A stretch of DNA of 64,000 bases from positions 1 through 64,000 of the forward strand of contig MAAF01000076.1 of NCBI GenBank assembly GCA_002163005.1, written 5' to 3'. Below, one piece after another: positions 56,144 to 64,000 of this stretch; positions within the stretch are counted from its first letter, which is position 1; the number at the start of each line of letters is the position of its first letter. Position numbers and translations under genes: made by a program. The notes beneath the pieces were generated by a model. It searched no databases. It was given only the letters and a program-made list of their open reading frames with translations, and was not told where the DNA came from. The DNA is from Colwellia psychrerythraea. GTDB lineage: Bacteria; Pseudomonadota; Gammaproteobacteria; Enterobacterales; Alteromonadaceae.

Positions 56144-56174
56144 ACTTTCTAATAAGAGATGATTGCTATATGAG

Positions 56175-56219
56175 AACGTATAACTCAACGAGAGTAAAAT
56201 CTCGCCGGGTTATACGTTA
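56175..56219. terminator. Inverted repeat between convergent HD-GYP and RND genes
   Basis: AACGTATAAC (56175-56184) pairs with GTTATACGTT (56210-56219), continued by CGAGA/TCTCG nearer the loop with a four-base internal mismatch. No T-run follows. It may terminate both genes weakly. Confidence 0.55.
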
Positions 56220-56255
56220 TCCAAACATTGAAAGTAGCACTAAGTAAATAAATAC

Positions 56256-59200
56256 CTAAGCAGCGCTACTTACTTCTTTAACTTGAATACCTTCTTTTTG
56301 CAGAATTATTGTTGCTGTTACCTGTTTATCTTCTTTACGCTTATCCCTTAATACCAATAGACACGGTGTTAATACTAAGGTTAATACCGTAGCAAAAGCT
56401 AGGCCGCCAGCGATAGCGGTTGCTAGCTGTGTCCACCACTGTGTTGACGGTGCACCAAAGACAATCGTACGCTCAAAGAAATCTAAGTTGACCTGTAATA
56501 CCATAGGCAATAAACCCAAAATGGTGGTTATTGTGGTTAACATAACTGGTCGTAAACGCTGCGCACCTGTGCGTAAAATTGCCTCAACCACAGGGTAGCC
56601 TTCTTTACGTAAAACATTGTAGGTATCAATCAAGACAATATTGTTATTGACCACAATACCCGCGAGTGAGATAACACCAATTCCACCCATAACGATGCCA
56701 AACGGTTTTTGAACTAATAATAGTGCTAAAAATACGCCAACGGTTGAGAATATGACGGCGCTTAAAATTAATAGTGCCTGATAAAAGCTATTGAATTGAG
56801 TCACTAAAATCATTGCCATGACAAAAAGAGCGATAGCAAAAGCATTGACTAAAAACGCTTGAGATTCTTGTTGGTCTTCATTTTGTCCCTTCACATCAAT
56901 ATCCACTGACGGGTGTAAACCAAGGCTAGGTAACTGCTCTTGTAAAATAGGTAACTCATTCAATAATTGAGCACCGGCAATTAAGTTCGCCTGCACAGTT
57001 ACAACTCGCTTTGCATCAACACGGCGAATAGTATCAACTTTAGGTGCTGCTTTGCGTTCGACAAAACTGCCAACGGGCACTAAACCTGAAGATGTTTTTA
57101 AACGCAGTGAATCTAGTCGACTTATATTACGTTTTTCCTCTGGAAAACGAACACGAATATCCAATTCATCATCAACATCGTCAGGGCGATATTCACCAAG
57201 TTTTAAACCGTTAGTAACCATTTGCACACTTGAGCCAACTAACGCAGCATCAGCGCCATACGTAGCCGCTTTGTTTCGATCAATAATGAGCTGCCATTCT
57301 ATGCCGGGTTTAGCACCCGTATCTTCTATGTCGGTAAATTTCCCGGATGCTTGCAACGCATCACGTATAATTTTCACCGACTTATCTAGTTCTCCAGGAA
57401 AACGCGAGCTCAATTCAAGTTTAAGATCCTTACCACTTTGCGGACCGTTTTCATTTTTTCTCACTTCAATTTCAACGCCGGCTAAATCATCGGTTAGCTC
57501 GTGAATATTAGCCACTATGTCATCCGCTGAACGTCTTATCTGCCAATCAACAAAGTTTAATTTAAAGGTACCGATTTGGTTATTGCCACCCGTTCGAGTA
57601 TATAAGGTTTCTATCTCCTCTAACGGCAAGATACGCGCTTCTATAGAACGCATAATCACGTCTTTTTCTTTTACCGATAAATCGCCATGAGAGCGCACCA
57701 CCATAGTCGCACTTTGCGGCTCAACCTCAGGGAAAAAGCTCACACCAAGACCTGATGCGCCATAGAGCCACATCACCACAAAAGATATCGCAAAGGTACC
57801 TGCAACTATTTTCCAAGGATGTCCAATAGCCATTGTCAGCACACGAATATAACGACCGGTAAAACCCGATAACTGATTGAATTCTCCCGCTTCAGCATGC
57901 TCTATTTGTTGCTGTTCTTTACTGCTGACAACGCGAGCCTTACCTAAAACCGCGCCTAAAGTGGGTACAAAAATGAGTGCCATTGCTAAGGAGGCTGATA
58001 ACACTGCAATGAGGGTAAAAGGTAAGTACTTCATGAACTCACCCATGATACCTGGCCAAAACATCAATGGCGCAAAGGCTGCTAGTGTTGTTGCCGTTGA
58101 AGCAATAATCGGCCATGCCATACGGCGAGCGGCTGTGCCATAAGCATCACTTTTACTGTGTCCTTCATTCATTTGCCTGTCGGCAAACTCGGTGACAACA
58201 ATCGCACCATCTACGAGCATACCCACTGCCATGATCAAGCCAAATAACACGACAATATTTACTGTCATTCCTGCTAAGGCAATGACTAATATTCCGGTTA
58301 AAAAGGCTCCTGGAATTGCTAAACCAACCAATAAAGCTGTGCGGCCACCTAAAGCGGCAATAATAACAATAACCACCAATAATACCGCTGAAAAAACATT
58401 GTTTTGCAAATCTGTCAGCGTATTTTTAATTTCTATAGATTGATCACCAATATAATCCACTTTGACTTGTTGAGGCCATTTAACGCGACTTTCATTAACA
58501 ATGTCTTTAACTTTTTCAACCGTTTCAATCAAGTTTTCACCAGAGCGTTTTTTAACTTCAATTGATACAGAGCGATGTCCATTTAATCGAGCAAAGCTAG
58601 TAGGATCTTTATACGCACGACGCACTGTTGATACATCTTGAAAGGTAATTACTCGATCGCCATCGACCTTGATAGGCAATTCAAGTAAATCTTGAATATT
58701 TTCAAAAACAGAGGGTACCTTGATGGCAAAACGTCCTTTGCCGGTATCCATCGTACCGGCAGGTACTAAGCGATTATTGCGCTCAACAAGATTATAAATG
58801 TCAGTTTGGTCAAGCCCATAACTCTCCATTAATAAAGGGTCGACAATGATTTCAACCATATCTTCACGGTCACCACCTATCTCAACTTCTAATACTTCTT
58901 GCATGCCTTCGATTTTATCTTTGACGTTCCGCGCTATTGTTATCAAACCTCGCTCAGTAACAGCCCCGGATAATACAACCGTTAGCGCTGCTTCTTGGTT
59001 AGCCATGGTAACTTCATTTACCACCGGCTCTTCAGTCTCATTGGGCAATTTAGCTTTGGCTAAAGTCACTTTATCACGCACATCGGCAAGTGCTTCTTTA
59101 GGATCAAGTCCGGCGATAAATTCTAAGGTAACAGAGGCGTGTCCCTCTCCTGCATTTGAACGCATTTCTTTAATGCCAGCGATAGATTTAAGCTCATTTT

Positions 59201-59405
59201 CCATCGGCCTTACGAGCATACGCTCAGCATCTTCAGGAGAAATACCATCATGAATCATAGACACATAAATAATTGGAATGGTAATGTCGGGATTGGCTTC
59301 TTTAGCAATATTGTTATAAGTCACTGCGCCAGAAATAAGCAGTAGTACAAATAACATCAAAACAGAACGAGTACGCGTCAATGCGGCTTCTATAAGCGTT
59401 AACAT
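56256..59405 (-). CDS. RND efflux transporter permease
   Basis: A 1049-residue AcrB-type resistance-nodulation-division pump with 12 predicted helices and two large periplasmic loops. TM4 reads AVGMLVDGAIVVTEFADR: the first Asp of the AcrB D407-D408 pair is kept (D399) and the second is Gly. In TM10 the AcrB K940 position is Asn (VVNNNIVLID, 918-927). The proton relay therefore differs from AcrB. It follows its adaptor gene by 8 bp; no TolC-like partner is adjacent. Confidence 0.93.
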   Translation of the reverse strand: MLTLIEAALTRTRSVLMLFVLLLISGAVTYNNIAKEANPDITIPIIYVSMIHDGISPEDAERMLVRPMENELKSIAGIKEMRSNAGEGHASVTLEFIAGLDPKEALADVRDKVTLAKAKLPNETEEPVVNEVTMANQEAALTVVLSGAVTERGLITIARNVKDKIEGMQEVLEVEIGGDREDMVEIIVDPLLMESYGLDQTDIYNLVERNNRLVPAGTMDTGKGRFAIKVPSVFENIQDLLELPIKVDGDRVITFQDVSTVRRAYKDPTSFARLNGHRSVSIEVKKRSGENLIETVEKVKDIVNESRVKWPQQVKVDYIGDQSIEIKNTLTDLQNNVFSAVLLVVIVIIAALGGRTALLVGLAIPGAFLTGILVIALAGMTVNIVVLFGLIMAVGMLVDGAIVVTEFADRQMNEGHSKSDAYGTAARRMAWPIIASTATTLAAFAPLMFWPGIMGEFMKYLPFTLIAVLSASLAMALIFVPTLGAVLGKARVVSSKEQQQIEHAEAGEFNQLSGFTGRYIRVLTMAIGHPWKIVAGTFAISFVVMWLYGASGLGVSFFPEVEPQSATMVVRSHGDLSVKEKDVIMRSIEARILPLEEIETLYTRTGGNNQIGTFKLNFVDWQIRRSADDIVANIHELTDDLAGVEIEVRKNENGPQSGKDLKLELSSRFPGELDKSVKIIRDALQASGKFTDIEDTGAKPGIEWQLIIDRNKAATYGADAALVGSSVQMVTNGLKLGEYRPDDVDDELDIRVRFPEEKRNISRLDSLRLKTSSGLVPVGSFVERKAAPKVDTIRRVDAKRVVTVQANLIAGAQLLNELPILQEQLPSLGLHPSVDIDVKGQNEDQQESQAFLVNAFAIALFVMAMILVTQFNSFYQALLILSAVIFSTVGVFLALLLVQKPFGIVMGGIGVISLAGIVVNNNIVLIDTYNVLRKEGYPVVEAILRTGAQRLRPVMLTTITTILGLLPMVLQVNLDFFERTIVFGAPSTQWWTQLATAIAGGLAFATVLTLVLTPCLLVLRDKRKEDKQVTATIILQKEGIQVKEVSSAA

Positions 59406-59413
59406 AATAGCTC

Positions 59414-60598
59414 CTATCCTTGTGTAACAGGGGTTACAGCAGTTTGCTTACCTGCACTAGTACCTACGCTAACATCTGCTTTATCATTTATTTTGTCATC
59501 CGCGCTGTCGAAAATGGCCTCAACTTTATCCCCAGCACGTACGAAGCCTTGACCTAAGACAATAATATCGGCTTGCTCGCCAAGGCCTGTTAACCATATG
59601 CCGTCACTTTCACTTTTAATAATCTCTATTGGTGTAAATTGAACAACAGATTCTTTGACCGATTTAACACCGATGTTACCTTGTTCATCTAAAGCAAGCA
59701 GTGCTGGTGATATTTTTATTGCAGACATTTTGGCTAAGTCTATGGTTAATTCACTGCTCAAGCCCGCCAACAAATACGCCTTTTTATTATCAATTGCCAC
59801 TTCAATTTTAAAGGTATTGGTCGCATCGTTACCCACACTAGCAATGTAACGCAGTTTACCTTGTGCTAGTTCGCCATTTAATAAGCTTACTTGTGCCACT
59901 TGACCAACAGACAACTGACTTATTTGTTGCTCAGTGACATAAGCTCGAACAATAAGCGGGTCTAAATCGGCAATCATGGCAATATCATCACCAGAAGCAA
60001 CATAATCACCAACCTCAACATAACGTGTGTTAAGAATACCGGCGAATGGCGCTTTAATTATAGTATTAGCAATATCTAATTCTAACCCCTTTATTTCAGC
60101 TTTCACTGATTCAAGAGCTGCATATGACTGTGCTAAATGTACTTTCCCTTGATATCCTTGCTGATTTAACTTTAATGCGCCTTGGTACTCTACTTCACGT
60201 TGATTTAATAATGCTTGGCTACGTGTTAATTGCGCAGGTAAGTCATTTAAAGCAATTTTTGCAATAATTTCGCCTTTGGAAACTCTTGAGCCTCTTTTTG
60301 CCAATACTTGAGTAATTTTTCCGTGTACTTCAGCTTTTAATGTCGTGATACGATCTGGTTCAGTACGACCATAAAGCTCAATTGTTTTATGAATGTGCTG
60401 CCCAAGTCGCGTTTCAACTTTAACTCGTGCAATCACCTGCTTTTTGTCATGGTTAGGGATTTCTGCTTTTATCTTAGATTTTTGCTCTGTAACACTAGGG
60501 CCCGAAGCCATCCACAGCACTAAAACAAGGGTAATTAGTGCTGCAATAAGATAAGGACGTTGCGCTAACCAGCTAGATTTCAGGGTAAATTTCATCAT
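59414..60598 (-). CDS. RND efflux periplasmic adaptor (membrane fusion protein)
   Basis: A 394-residue adaptor with an N-terminal membrane anchor (about 15-31), a lipoyl half-motif (AEVHGKITQVLAKRGSRVSKGEIIAKI), a coiled-coil hairpin (about 125-170), the second lipoyl half (TIIKAPFAGILNTRYVEVGDYVASGD) and beta-barrel domains. It bridges the pump to an outer-membrane channel. The acidic C-terminal tail (SADDKINDKADV) is atypical but minor. Confidence 0.93.
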   Translation of the reverse strand: MMKFTLKSSWLAQRPYLIAALITLVLVLWMASGPSVTEQKSKIKAEIPNHDKKQVIARVKVETRLGQHIHKTIELYGRTEPDRITTLKAEVHGKITQVLAKRGSRVSKGEIIAKIALNDLPAQLTRSQALLNQREVEYQGALKLNQQGYQGKVHLAQSYAALESVKAEIKGLELDIANTIIKAPFAGILNTRYVEVGDYVASGDDIAMIADLDPLIVRAYVTEQQISQLSVGQVAQVSLLNGELAQGKLRYIASVGNDATNTFKIEVAIDNKKAYLLAGLSSELTIDLAKMSAIKISPALLALDEQGNIGVKSVKESVVQFTPIEIIKSESDGIWLTGLGEQADIIVLGQGFVRAGDKVEAIFDSADDKINDKADVSVGTSAGKQTAVTPVTQG

Positions 60599-60702
60599 TA
60601 TATCTCCATTTTATCGGCATATAATAACGTGTTTTATAAAGAGGAAATAAACTAAGTTGCAACAATTTGTTTATTTTTGGTGAGTGTCTGCACGCAGAAA
60701 TA

Positions 60703-60729
60703 CAAATGCCGACAAGGTGTCGGCATTTG
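60703..60729. terminator. Perfect 12-bp hairpin downstream of erpA
   Basis: CAAATGCCGACA (60703-60714) pairs with TGTCGGCATTTG (60718-60729) across a 3-nt loop. It lies 61 bp beyond the erpA stop on the minus strand. The following minus-strand sequence is only mildly T-rich, so efficiency is uncertain. Confidence 0.65.
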
Positions 60730-60789
60730 CTTGTCATAACAACATAACTTTGTGCGCTATGTCTATCTAGTCAGTAGGTAACGAGAATG

Positions 60790-61131
60790 CTAGATAGAAA
60801 AAGATGAACCACAACCACAAGTGGTGGTTGCATTTGGGTTATTTACCACAAAACGGCTACCTTCTAAACTTTCAAGGTAATCAACTTCGCCATCAACAAG
60901 GTATTGCAAACTCATAGGATCGATCACCATCATAACGCCTTGCTTTTCAATGGTCATATCGCCGTCATTAACTTTTTCATCAAAAGTAAAGCCATATTGA
61001 AAGCCTGAACAACCACCACCGGTAACATATACACGTAGCTTAAGTGCTGGGTTTTCTTCTTCTGTGATGAGCGATAGAACTTTACTCGCGGCAGAATCGG
61101 TAAATTTAATGGGTAATTCAGGGTTTGACAT
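60790..61131 (-). CDS. erpA: Iron-sulfur cluster insertion protein ErpA
   Basis: A 113-residue A-type carrier with the three conserved cysteines: one in [11 protein letters not shown] (about 43) and two in the C-terminal CGCGSSFSI. ErpA delivers [4Fe-4S] clusters to targets such as IspG/IspH in isoprenoid synthesis. It is a single gene; repeat copy B lies in the 445-bp gap between it and the upstream minus-strand gene. Confidence 0.97.
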   Translation of the reverse strand: MSNPELPIKFTDSAASKVLSLITEEENPALKLRVYVTGGGCSGFQYGFTFDEKVNDGDMTIEKQGVMMVIDPMSLQYLVDGEVDYLESLEGSRFVVNNPNATTTCGCGSSFSI

Positions 61132-61576
61132 GGTGCTCTACTTAGTACAACAAAGTACAAAAAAATACGCTACAAAATGGGTGTTTAACAACGAGGCTAA
61201 TTATCTTAAACTTGACTATTTTAGTCAAGTATTATTCTTTACCATAATGATAGCAATCCGTATAAGAAAGTACTCACTGAACGATAATTTATGCGGAGAT
61301 AGTATTATACCAATTCCAATAAGTTTCTTCCCACTCAGCGAGAGTTAAAAGGCTTAGAGGCAAGGCATTGATTGTAGATAATGGTTTTTCCCTTATCAAA
61401 ATCAATAACGCAGCATGTAAGCCTTTTAAACTCGCCCTTCGGGAGCTTTCCAGCGACTCGATAACCGCATAGAATTTCTTTCATATAGAGTGACTATATG
61501 CAAAAAAATTCTATTTGTTCTCAAACCGCTGGTAAGCTCTGAGTGGGAACTAACTTAATGGACTTGGTATTAAGCG
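61132..61576. other. 445-bp intergenic region upstream of erpA
   Basis: More than half is the structured repeat at 61306-61571. The remaining 170 bp next to erpA should hold its promoter; an AT-rich part (61190-61260) with TTGACTATTTTAGTCAAG, a near-perfect inverted repeat at about 61210-61227, lies there. I found no clear IscR site. Confidence 0.5.
61306..61571. repeat. Structured intergenic repeat, copy B (266 bp)
   Basis: The terminal inverted repeats 61306-61338 and 61539-61571 match at 28 of 33 bases (outer part TATACCAATTCCA...). Domain 1: TTAAAAGGCTT (61345-61355) with AAGCCTTTTAA (61419-61429), ATTGATT (61367-61373) with AATCAAT (61400-61406), apical GATAA/TTATC. Domain 2: GAGCTTTCCAGCG (61443-61455) with CGCTGGTAAGCTC (61527-61539), ATAGAATTT (61469-61477) with AAATTCTAT (61506-61514), and CATATAG-agtga-CTATATG (61482-61500) at the tip. 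It has the same plan as copy A with different arm sequences. It lies between erpA and the coiled-coil protein gene. Confidence 0.87.
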
Positions 61577-62296
61577 CTATTGATTGATTTGCCAAGAGAC
61601 ACTTTTTTCTTTCTTGGCATACTTTTGCCAACGCGATTTAGTCAAAATTGCTGAAACTAAGACGTTTTCAGGCGTAAAGTTAGGGGGTAAGGTAAATTCA
61701 CCATTAATAATCTGAAAATATTGAAAACTAAATTTAAGATCTTTTTTGTTCAGCTTTGCTACTTCTGCCAGCTTAAGTTTTACTGGTTTGCCACTTTCTT
61801 GACCTTCAAAGACTAATTCAATATAACCTTTACTATAACGACGTTTTAATTGCTGCTGCACTAAAGTGACTTGAAAATGATATTGATTGGGGATCTTGCC
61901 TGCTACTATATTGACATTTTCAACGAATAAACCTGCGGCTTCTTTTTCAGGTGCCATTATTTTTTCGTAGAAGGCCAATTGCTTTTTCACTTCAAATTTC
62001 TGTTCAGCGGCTTCTTTTAGTAACTCTTGCGCCTTTATATTGGCAAGTTGCTCGACCGTTAGTTCAACTTCTAAGGTGTGAATTCGCGCTATGTTTTCTT
62101 CTTGTTGCTGATAAAGCTGTTCCAGCCTAAGCTTTTGTTGCTCAAGGTTGGTCACTTGAAAGTGGTGATAATAATTACCCACACGGTAGCCGGTAAATAA
62201 ACAAAGACTTATCACTGTTATTAAAAACAAAGCCGATTTAAATGTACCTAAGCGCTCAATAACAACACCAAGATTTATTTTTGCTAACCATTTCAT
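61577..62296 (-). CDS. Coiled-coil inner-membrane protein (DUF6776-like)
   Basis: A 239-residue protein with a short cytoplasmic N-terminus, one membrane helix (about residues 18-40, ALFLITVISLCLFTGYRVG), a coiled coil (about 50-115) and a beta-rich C-terminal domain ending LTKSRWQKYAKKEKSVSWQINQ. The ATG at 62296 is preferred. An in-frame ATG at 62371 would run into the divergent ClC gene and add a second hydrophobic stretch. The layout resembles DUF6776 proteins of Alteromonadales; function unknown. Confidence 0.7.
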   Translation of the reverse strand: MKWLAKINLGVVIERLGTFKSALFLITVISLCLFTGYRVGNYYHHFQVTNLEQQKLRLEQLYQQQEENIARIHTLEVELTVEQLANIKAQELLKEAAEQKFEVKKQLAFYEKIMAPEKEAAGLFVENVNIVAGKIPNQYHFQVTLVQQQLKRRYSKGYIELVFEGQESGKPVKLKLAEVAKLNKKDLKFSFQYFQIINGEFTLPPNFTPENVLVSAILTKSRWQKYAKKEKSVSWQINQ

Positions 62297-62319
62297 TTGT
62301 AAAGTATTATAATCCCGTA

Positions 62320-64000
62320 ATGATAATATCAATCGCAACAATAAGAAAACACTTAGCTTTGCCAAAAACATCTTGGCAAATATGCTTACTTGCCATTATT
62401 GGTGGCGCCGCTTCAGCCTTATTAGTGGTGCTATTTACCCTAACTATTGAAGAAATTCAACGGCTCTACTTAATTAAGCGCGACAACTATAACAGTTTAG
62501 ATGAGGTAAGTCGTTTTCATTTACCTATCATCGGCTCACTTATTATCCTATTAATGGCTTGGTTCACTGGTTATCAATACATACGTACTGGCATCCCCTT
62601 TGTTCTGCATCGGTTAAAAGTAGCTCATGGTATTATCCCCTTTAAAAATACCTTAAATCAATTCTGGGGTAGTGCAGTAGCCTTAGCTTCTGGTTTTTCT
62701 GTTGGCCGTGAAGGGCCCGCAGTACATCTTGGCGCAGCTTGCAGTAGTTATTTAGGTAGCGTACTAAAACTACCCTATAACAGTGTTCGTACTTTATGTG
62801 CTTGCGGCATAGCAGCCGGTATTGCCGCAACATTTAATACCCCTATAGCCGCGGTTATTTTTGTTATGGAAGTGGTCATGCGAGAATACAAAGCTCATGT
62901 TTTTGTACCTGTGATGCTCGCTTCAATTGTTGGCTCTTTGATTACCCGCAGTGTTTTTGGCACCAGTCATAATTTTCAACATTTTAATACCATAGCGCTT
63001 GAACAACAGCATTATTTCTCTTTAGTGTTATTAGCGATAGTCTTAGGGATTTTGGCGGCTGCATTTAATAAGTACCTGGTTGTAATAATTAAAAAAAGTG
63101 TTAAATACCACATAGTACCGCGCTTAATGCTTGCTGCGCTTATTACTGGCACGCTAGGTTATTTAGTCCCTGGTGCTATGGGCACAGGCACAAGTGCAAT
63201 TGATATTTCCTTAACTAACAATCTACCGTTAGGTTTTCTGTTCAGCTTACTTATTGCTAAATTATTAATGACAATGTTCGCCCTAGGTTTAGGTATTCCT
63301 GGTGGCATTATTGGGCCGACCATAAGTATTGGTGCTATTACTGGCGCTCTTGTTGGGGCTATTGTTATACAAGTATTGCCCGGAGAGCAGGTAGGCAGTG
63401 ACTTTATTTTAATGGGCATGGCTGGTTTTATGGCTGCCAGTTTAAATGCACCTCTTGCCACCCTGCTTGCTGTGGTTGAGCTATCAGGTCAACTGGAGCT
63501 AGTTGTTCCTGGCATGATCGTTATTACCATTGCAAGCATTGTATCGAGACAGCTTTGTAAAAATGAATCTATCTTCATCATGCAATTAGATGCGCAAAAC
63601 TTGCTCTACCGCAAACCTCCGGTTGAAGAATCATTGCAAAATATTGGCGCTTTGGCGGTAATGAAAGATAATTTGTTGATTTTAGAACAAGCAAGTCCTC
63701 GTACCATCATCGGAGAACTCCTCAATAGTCATGAGTCGCAATTAATCATTAACAAGGAACCGACTAGCCAAACTGATAAGCTAACTAATTATTATTGGGC
63801 GCAATTAGATGCAGAAATCGTTGATGATGAAGGTGAGGATATCGAACATAATCTCGCTAAAAAACTAATACTGCACAAACTCATTCCACTGAGCCATCAA
63901 GTCACTTTAGCAGAGGCTTATTTGGCACTAGTAGAGCAGCGTTCAGGCGCTGTATATATTTACCATAAAGATATCAATGACTGCATTGGATTGGTGACTT
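62320..64000 (+). CDS. ClC-family chloride transporter/channel with CBS region (3' end cut by window)
   Basis: Open to the right edge, 560 codons. Anion-pathway motifs are RTGIP (usual GSGIP), GREGPAVHLG with the gating Glu, and GLGIPGGIIGPT. The helix after them reads FNTPIAAVIFVMEVV: relative to E. coli ClcA (FNAPLAGILFIIEEM) the proton Glu203 position is Val, as in ClC channels. A cytoplasmic tail from about residue 420 ends in a CBS-like segment (SGAVYIYHKDINDCIGLV). The start at 62320 lies only 23 bp from the divergent gene, so promoter elements must overlap. Confidence 0.9.
   Translation, partial: MIISIATIRKHLALPKTSWQICLLAIIGGAASALLVVLFTLTIEEIQRLYLIKRDNYNSLDEVSRFHLPIIGSLIILLMAWFTGYQYIRTGIPFVLHRLKVAHGIIPFKNTLNQFWGSAVALASGFSVGREGPAVHLGAACSSYLGSVLKLPYNSVRTLCACGIAAGIAATFNTPIAAVIFVMEVVMREYKAHVFVPVMLASIVGSLITRSVFGTSHNFQHFNTIALEQQHYFSLVLLAIVLGILAAAFNKYLVVIIKKSVKYHIVPRLMLAALITGTLGYLVPGAMGTGTSAIDISLTNNLPLGFLFSLLIAKLLMTMFALGLGIPGGIIGPTISIGAITGALVGAIVIQVLPGEQVGSDFILMGMAGFMAASLNAPLATLLAVVELSGQLELVVPGMIVITIASIVSRQLCKNESIFIMQLDAQNLLYRKPPVEESLQNIGALAVMKDNLLILEQASPRTIIGELLNSHESQLIINKEPTSQTDKLTNYYWAQLDAEIVDDEGEDIEHNLAKKLILHKLIPLSHQVTLAEAYLALVEQRSGAVYIYHKDINDCIGLVT

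Noticed and set aside
57052-57504. A 150-residue plus-strand open frame opposite the RND pump
   Set aside because: Antisense shadow; the pump reads continuously through this region with conserved motifs.
61210-61227. TTGACTATTTTAGTCAAG inverted repeat considered as an IscR or FNR site for erpA
   Set aside because: Its half-sites do not fit either consensus well; kept only as a note in the intergenic entry.
63159-63461. A 100-residue minus-strand open frame near the right edge
   Set aside because: It is opposite the ClC gene, whose GIPGGIIGPT motif is coded on the plus strand at this place.
1-64000. CRISPR arrays, prophage, insertion sequences and tRNA/rRNA genes
   Set aside because: No regularly spaced direct repeats, no transposase, integrase or phage structural genes, and no cloverleaf-like segments were recognised by eye.

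Overview
The window is an AT-rich stretch of a marine gammaproteobacterial chromosome. Gene content and protein style fit the order Alteromonadales, most likely the Colwellia/Thalassotalea group: an MSHA pilus locus, a full general secretion locus, hslR-hslO-pckA next to ompR-envZ, rlmB-rnr-motX, and AT-rich intergenic repeats. The genus is inferred from proteins recognised by eye, not from a database search. I saw no tRNA, rRNA, CRISPR array, prophage or insertion sequence with a transposase.

Layout. (1) 1-11185, minus strand: mannose-sensitive haemagglutinin (MSHA) type IV pilus genes in the order mshI, a PilN-like gene, mshJ, K, L, M, N, E, G, F, B, then the first codons of an MshA-like pilin cut by the left edge. 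(2) 11445-12404, plus strand: a PLP-dependent desulfhydrase/ACC-deaminase-like enzyme, the only gene between the two pilus-type machines. (3) 12468-24462, minus strand: a complete type II secretion operon, gspC to gspN. (4) 24895-28123, plus strand: heat-shock genes hslR and hslO, then pckA. (5) 28267-30320, minus strand: ompR-envZ. (6) 30452-34562: a secreted unknown protein, a TlpA-like thioredoxin, a PepSY membrane protein, a flavinylated FMN-binding protein and an LbtU-like outer-membrane porin, which together look like an extracytoplasmic redox or iron-uptake module. (7) 34807-41518: an MscS channel, a DUF748 protein, a secreted VOC-fold protein, a small lipoprotein, a potassium-type channel and a YdiK-type permease. 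(8) 41676-48245: a four-gene minus-strand operon (MocR regulator, Bcr-type drug exporter, ElbB, secreted GH3 glycosidase) divergent from an EamA exporter. (9) 48364-56143: fbp, a YdgA-like protein, rlmB, rnr, motX and an HD-GYP phosphodiesterase. (10) 56256-64000: an RND pump with its adaptor, erpA, a coiled-coil membrane protein, and a ClC-type chloride transporter cut by the right edge.

How parts connect. The MSHA and T2SS loci are related machines, each with its own secretin, ATPase, inner-membrane platform and pilins or pseudopilins. MshE carries both MshEN motifs that bind cyclic-di-GMP, and an HD-GYP protein that would degrade cyclic-di-GMP lies elsewhere in the window. MotX points to a sodium-driven polar flagellum.

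The most interesting unexplained signal is a pair of about 267-bp non-coding elements at 30972-31238 and 61306-61571. They share short identical sequence blocks (GGCAAGGCATTGATT and AATCAATAACGCAGCAT), terminal inverted repeats and the same nested hairpin plan. The hairpin arms differ between copies but change together so that pairing is kept, which suggests selection on a folded RNA or folded single-stranded DNA. Other leads are an 84-bp inverted-repeat block between gspG and gspH, twin palindromes upstream of pckA, an FNR-like box upstream of the porin, and direct repeats in the MocR/EamA divergent promoter.
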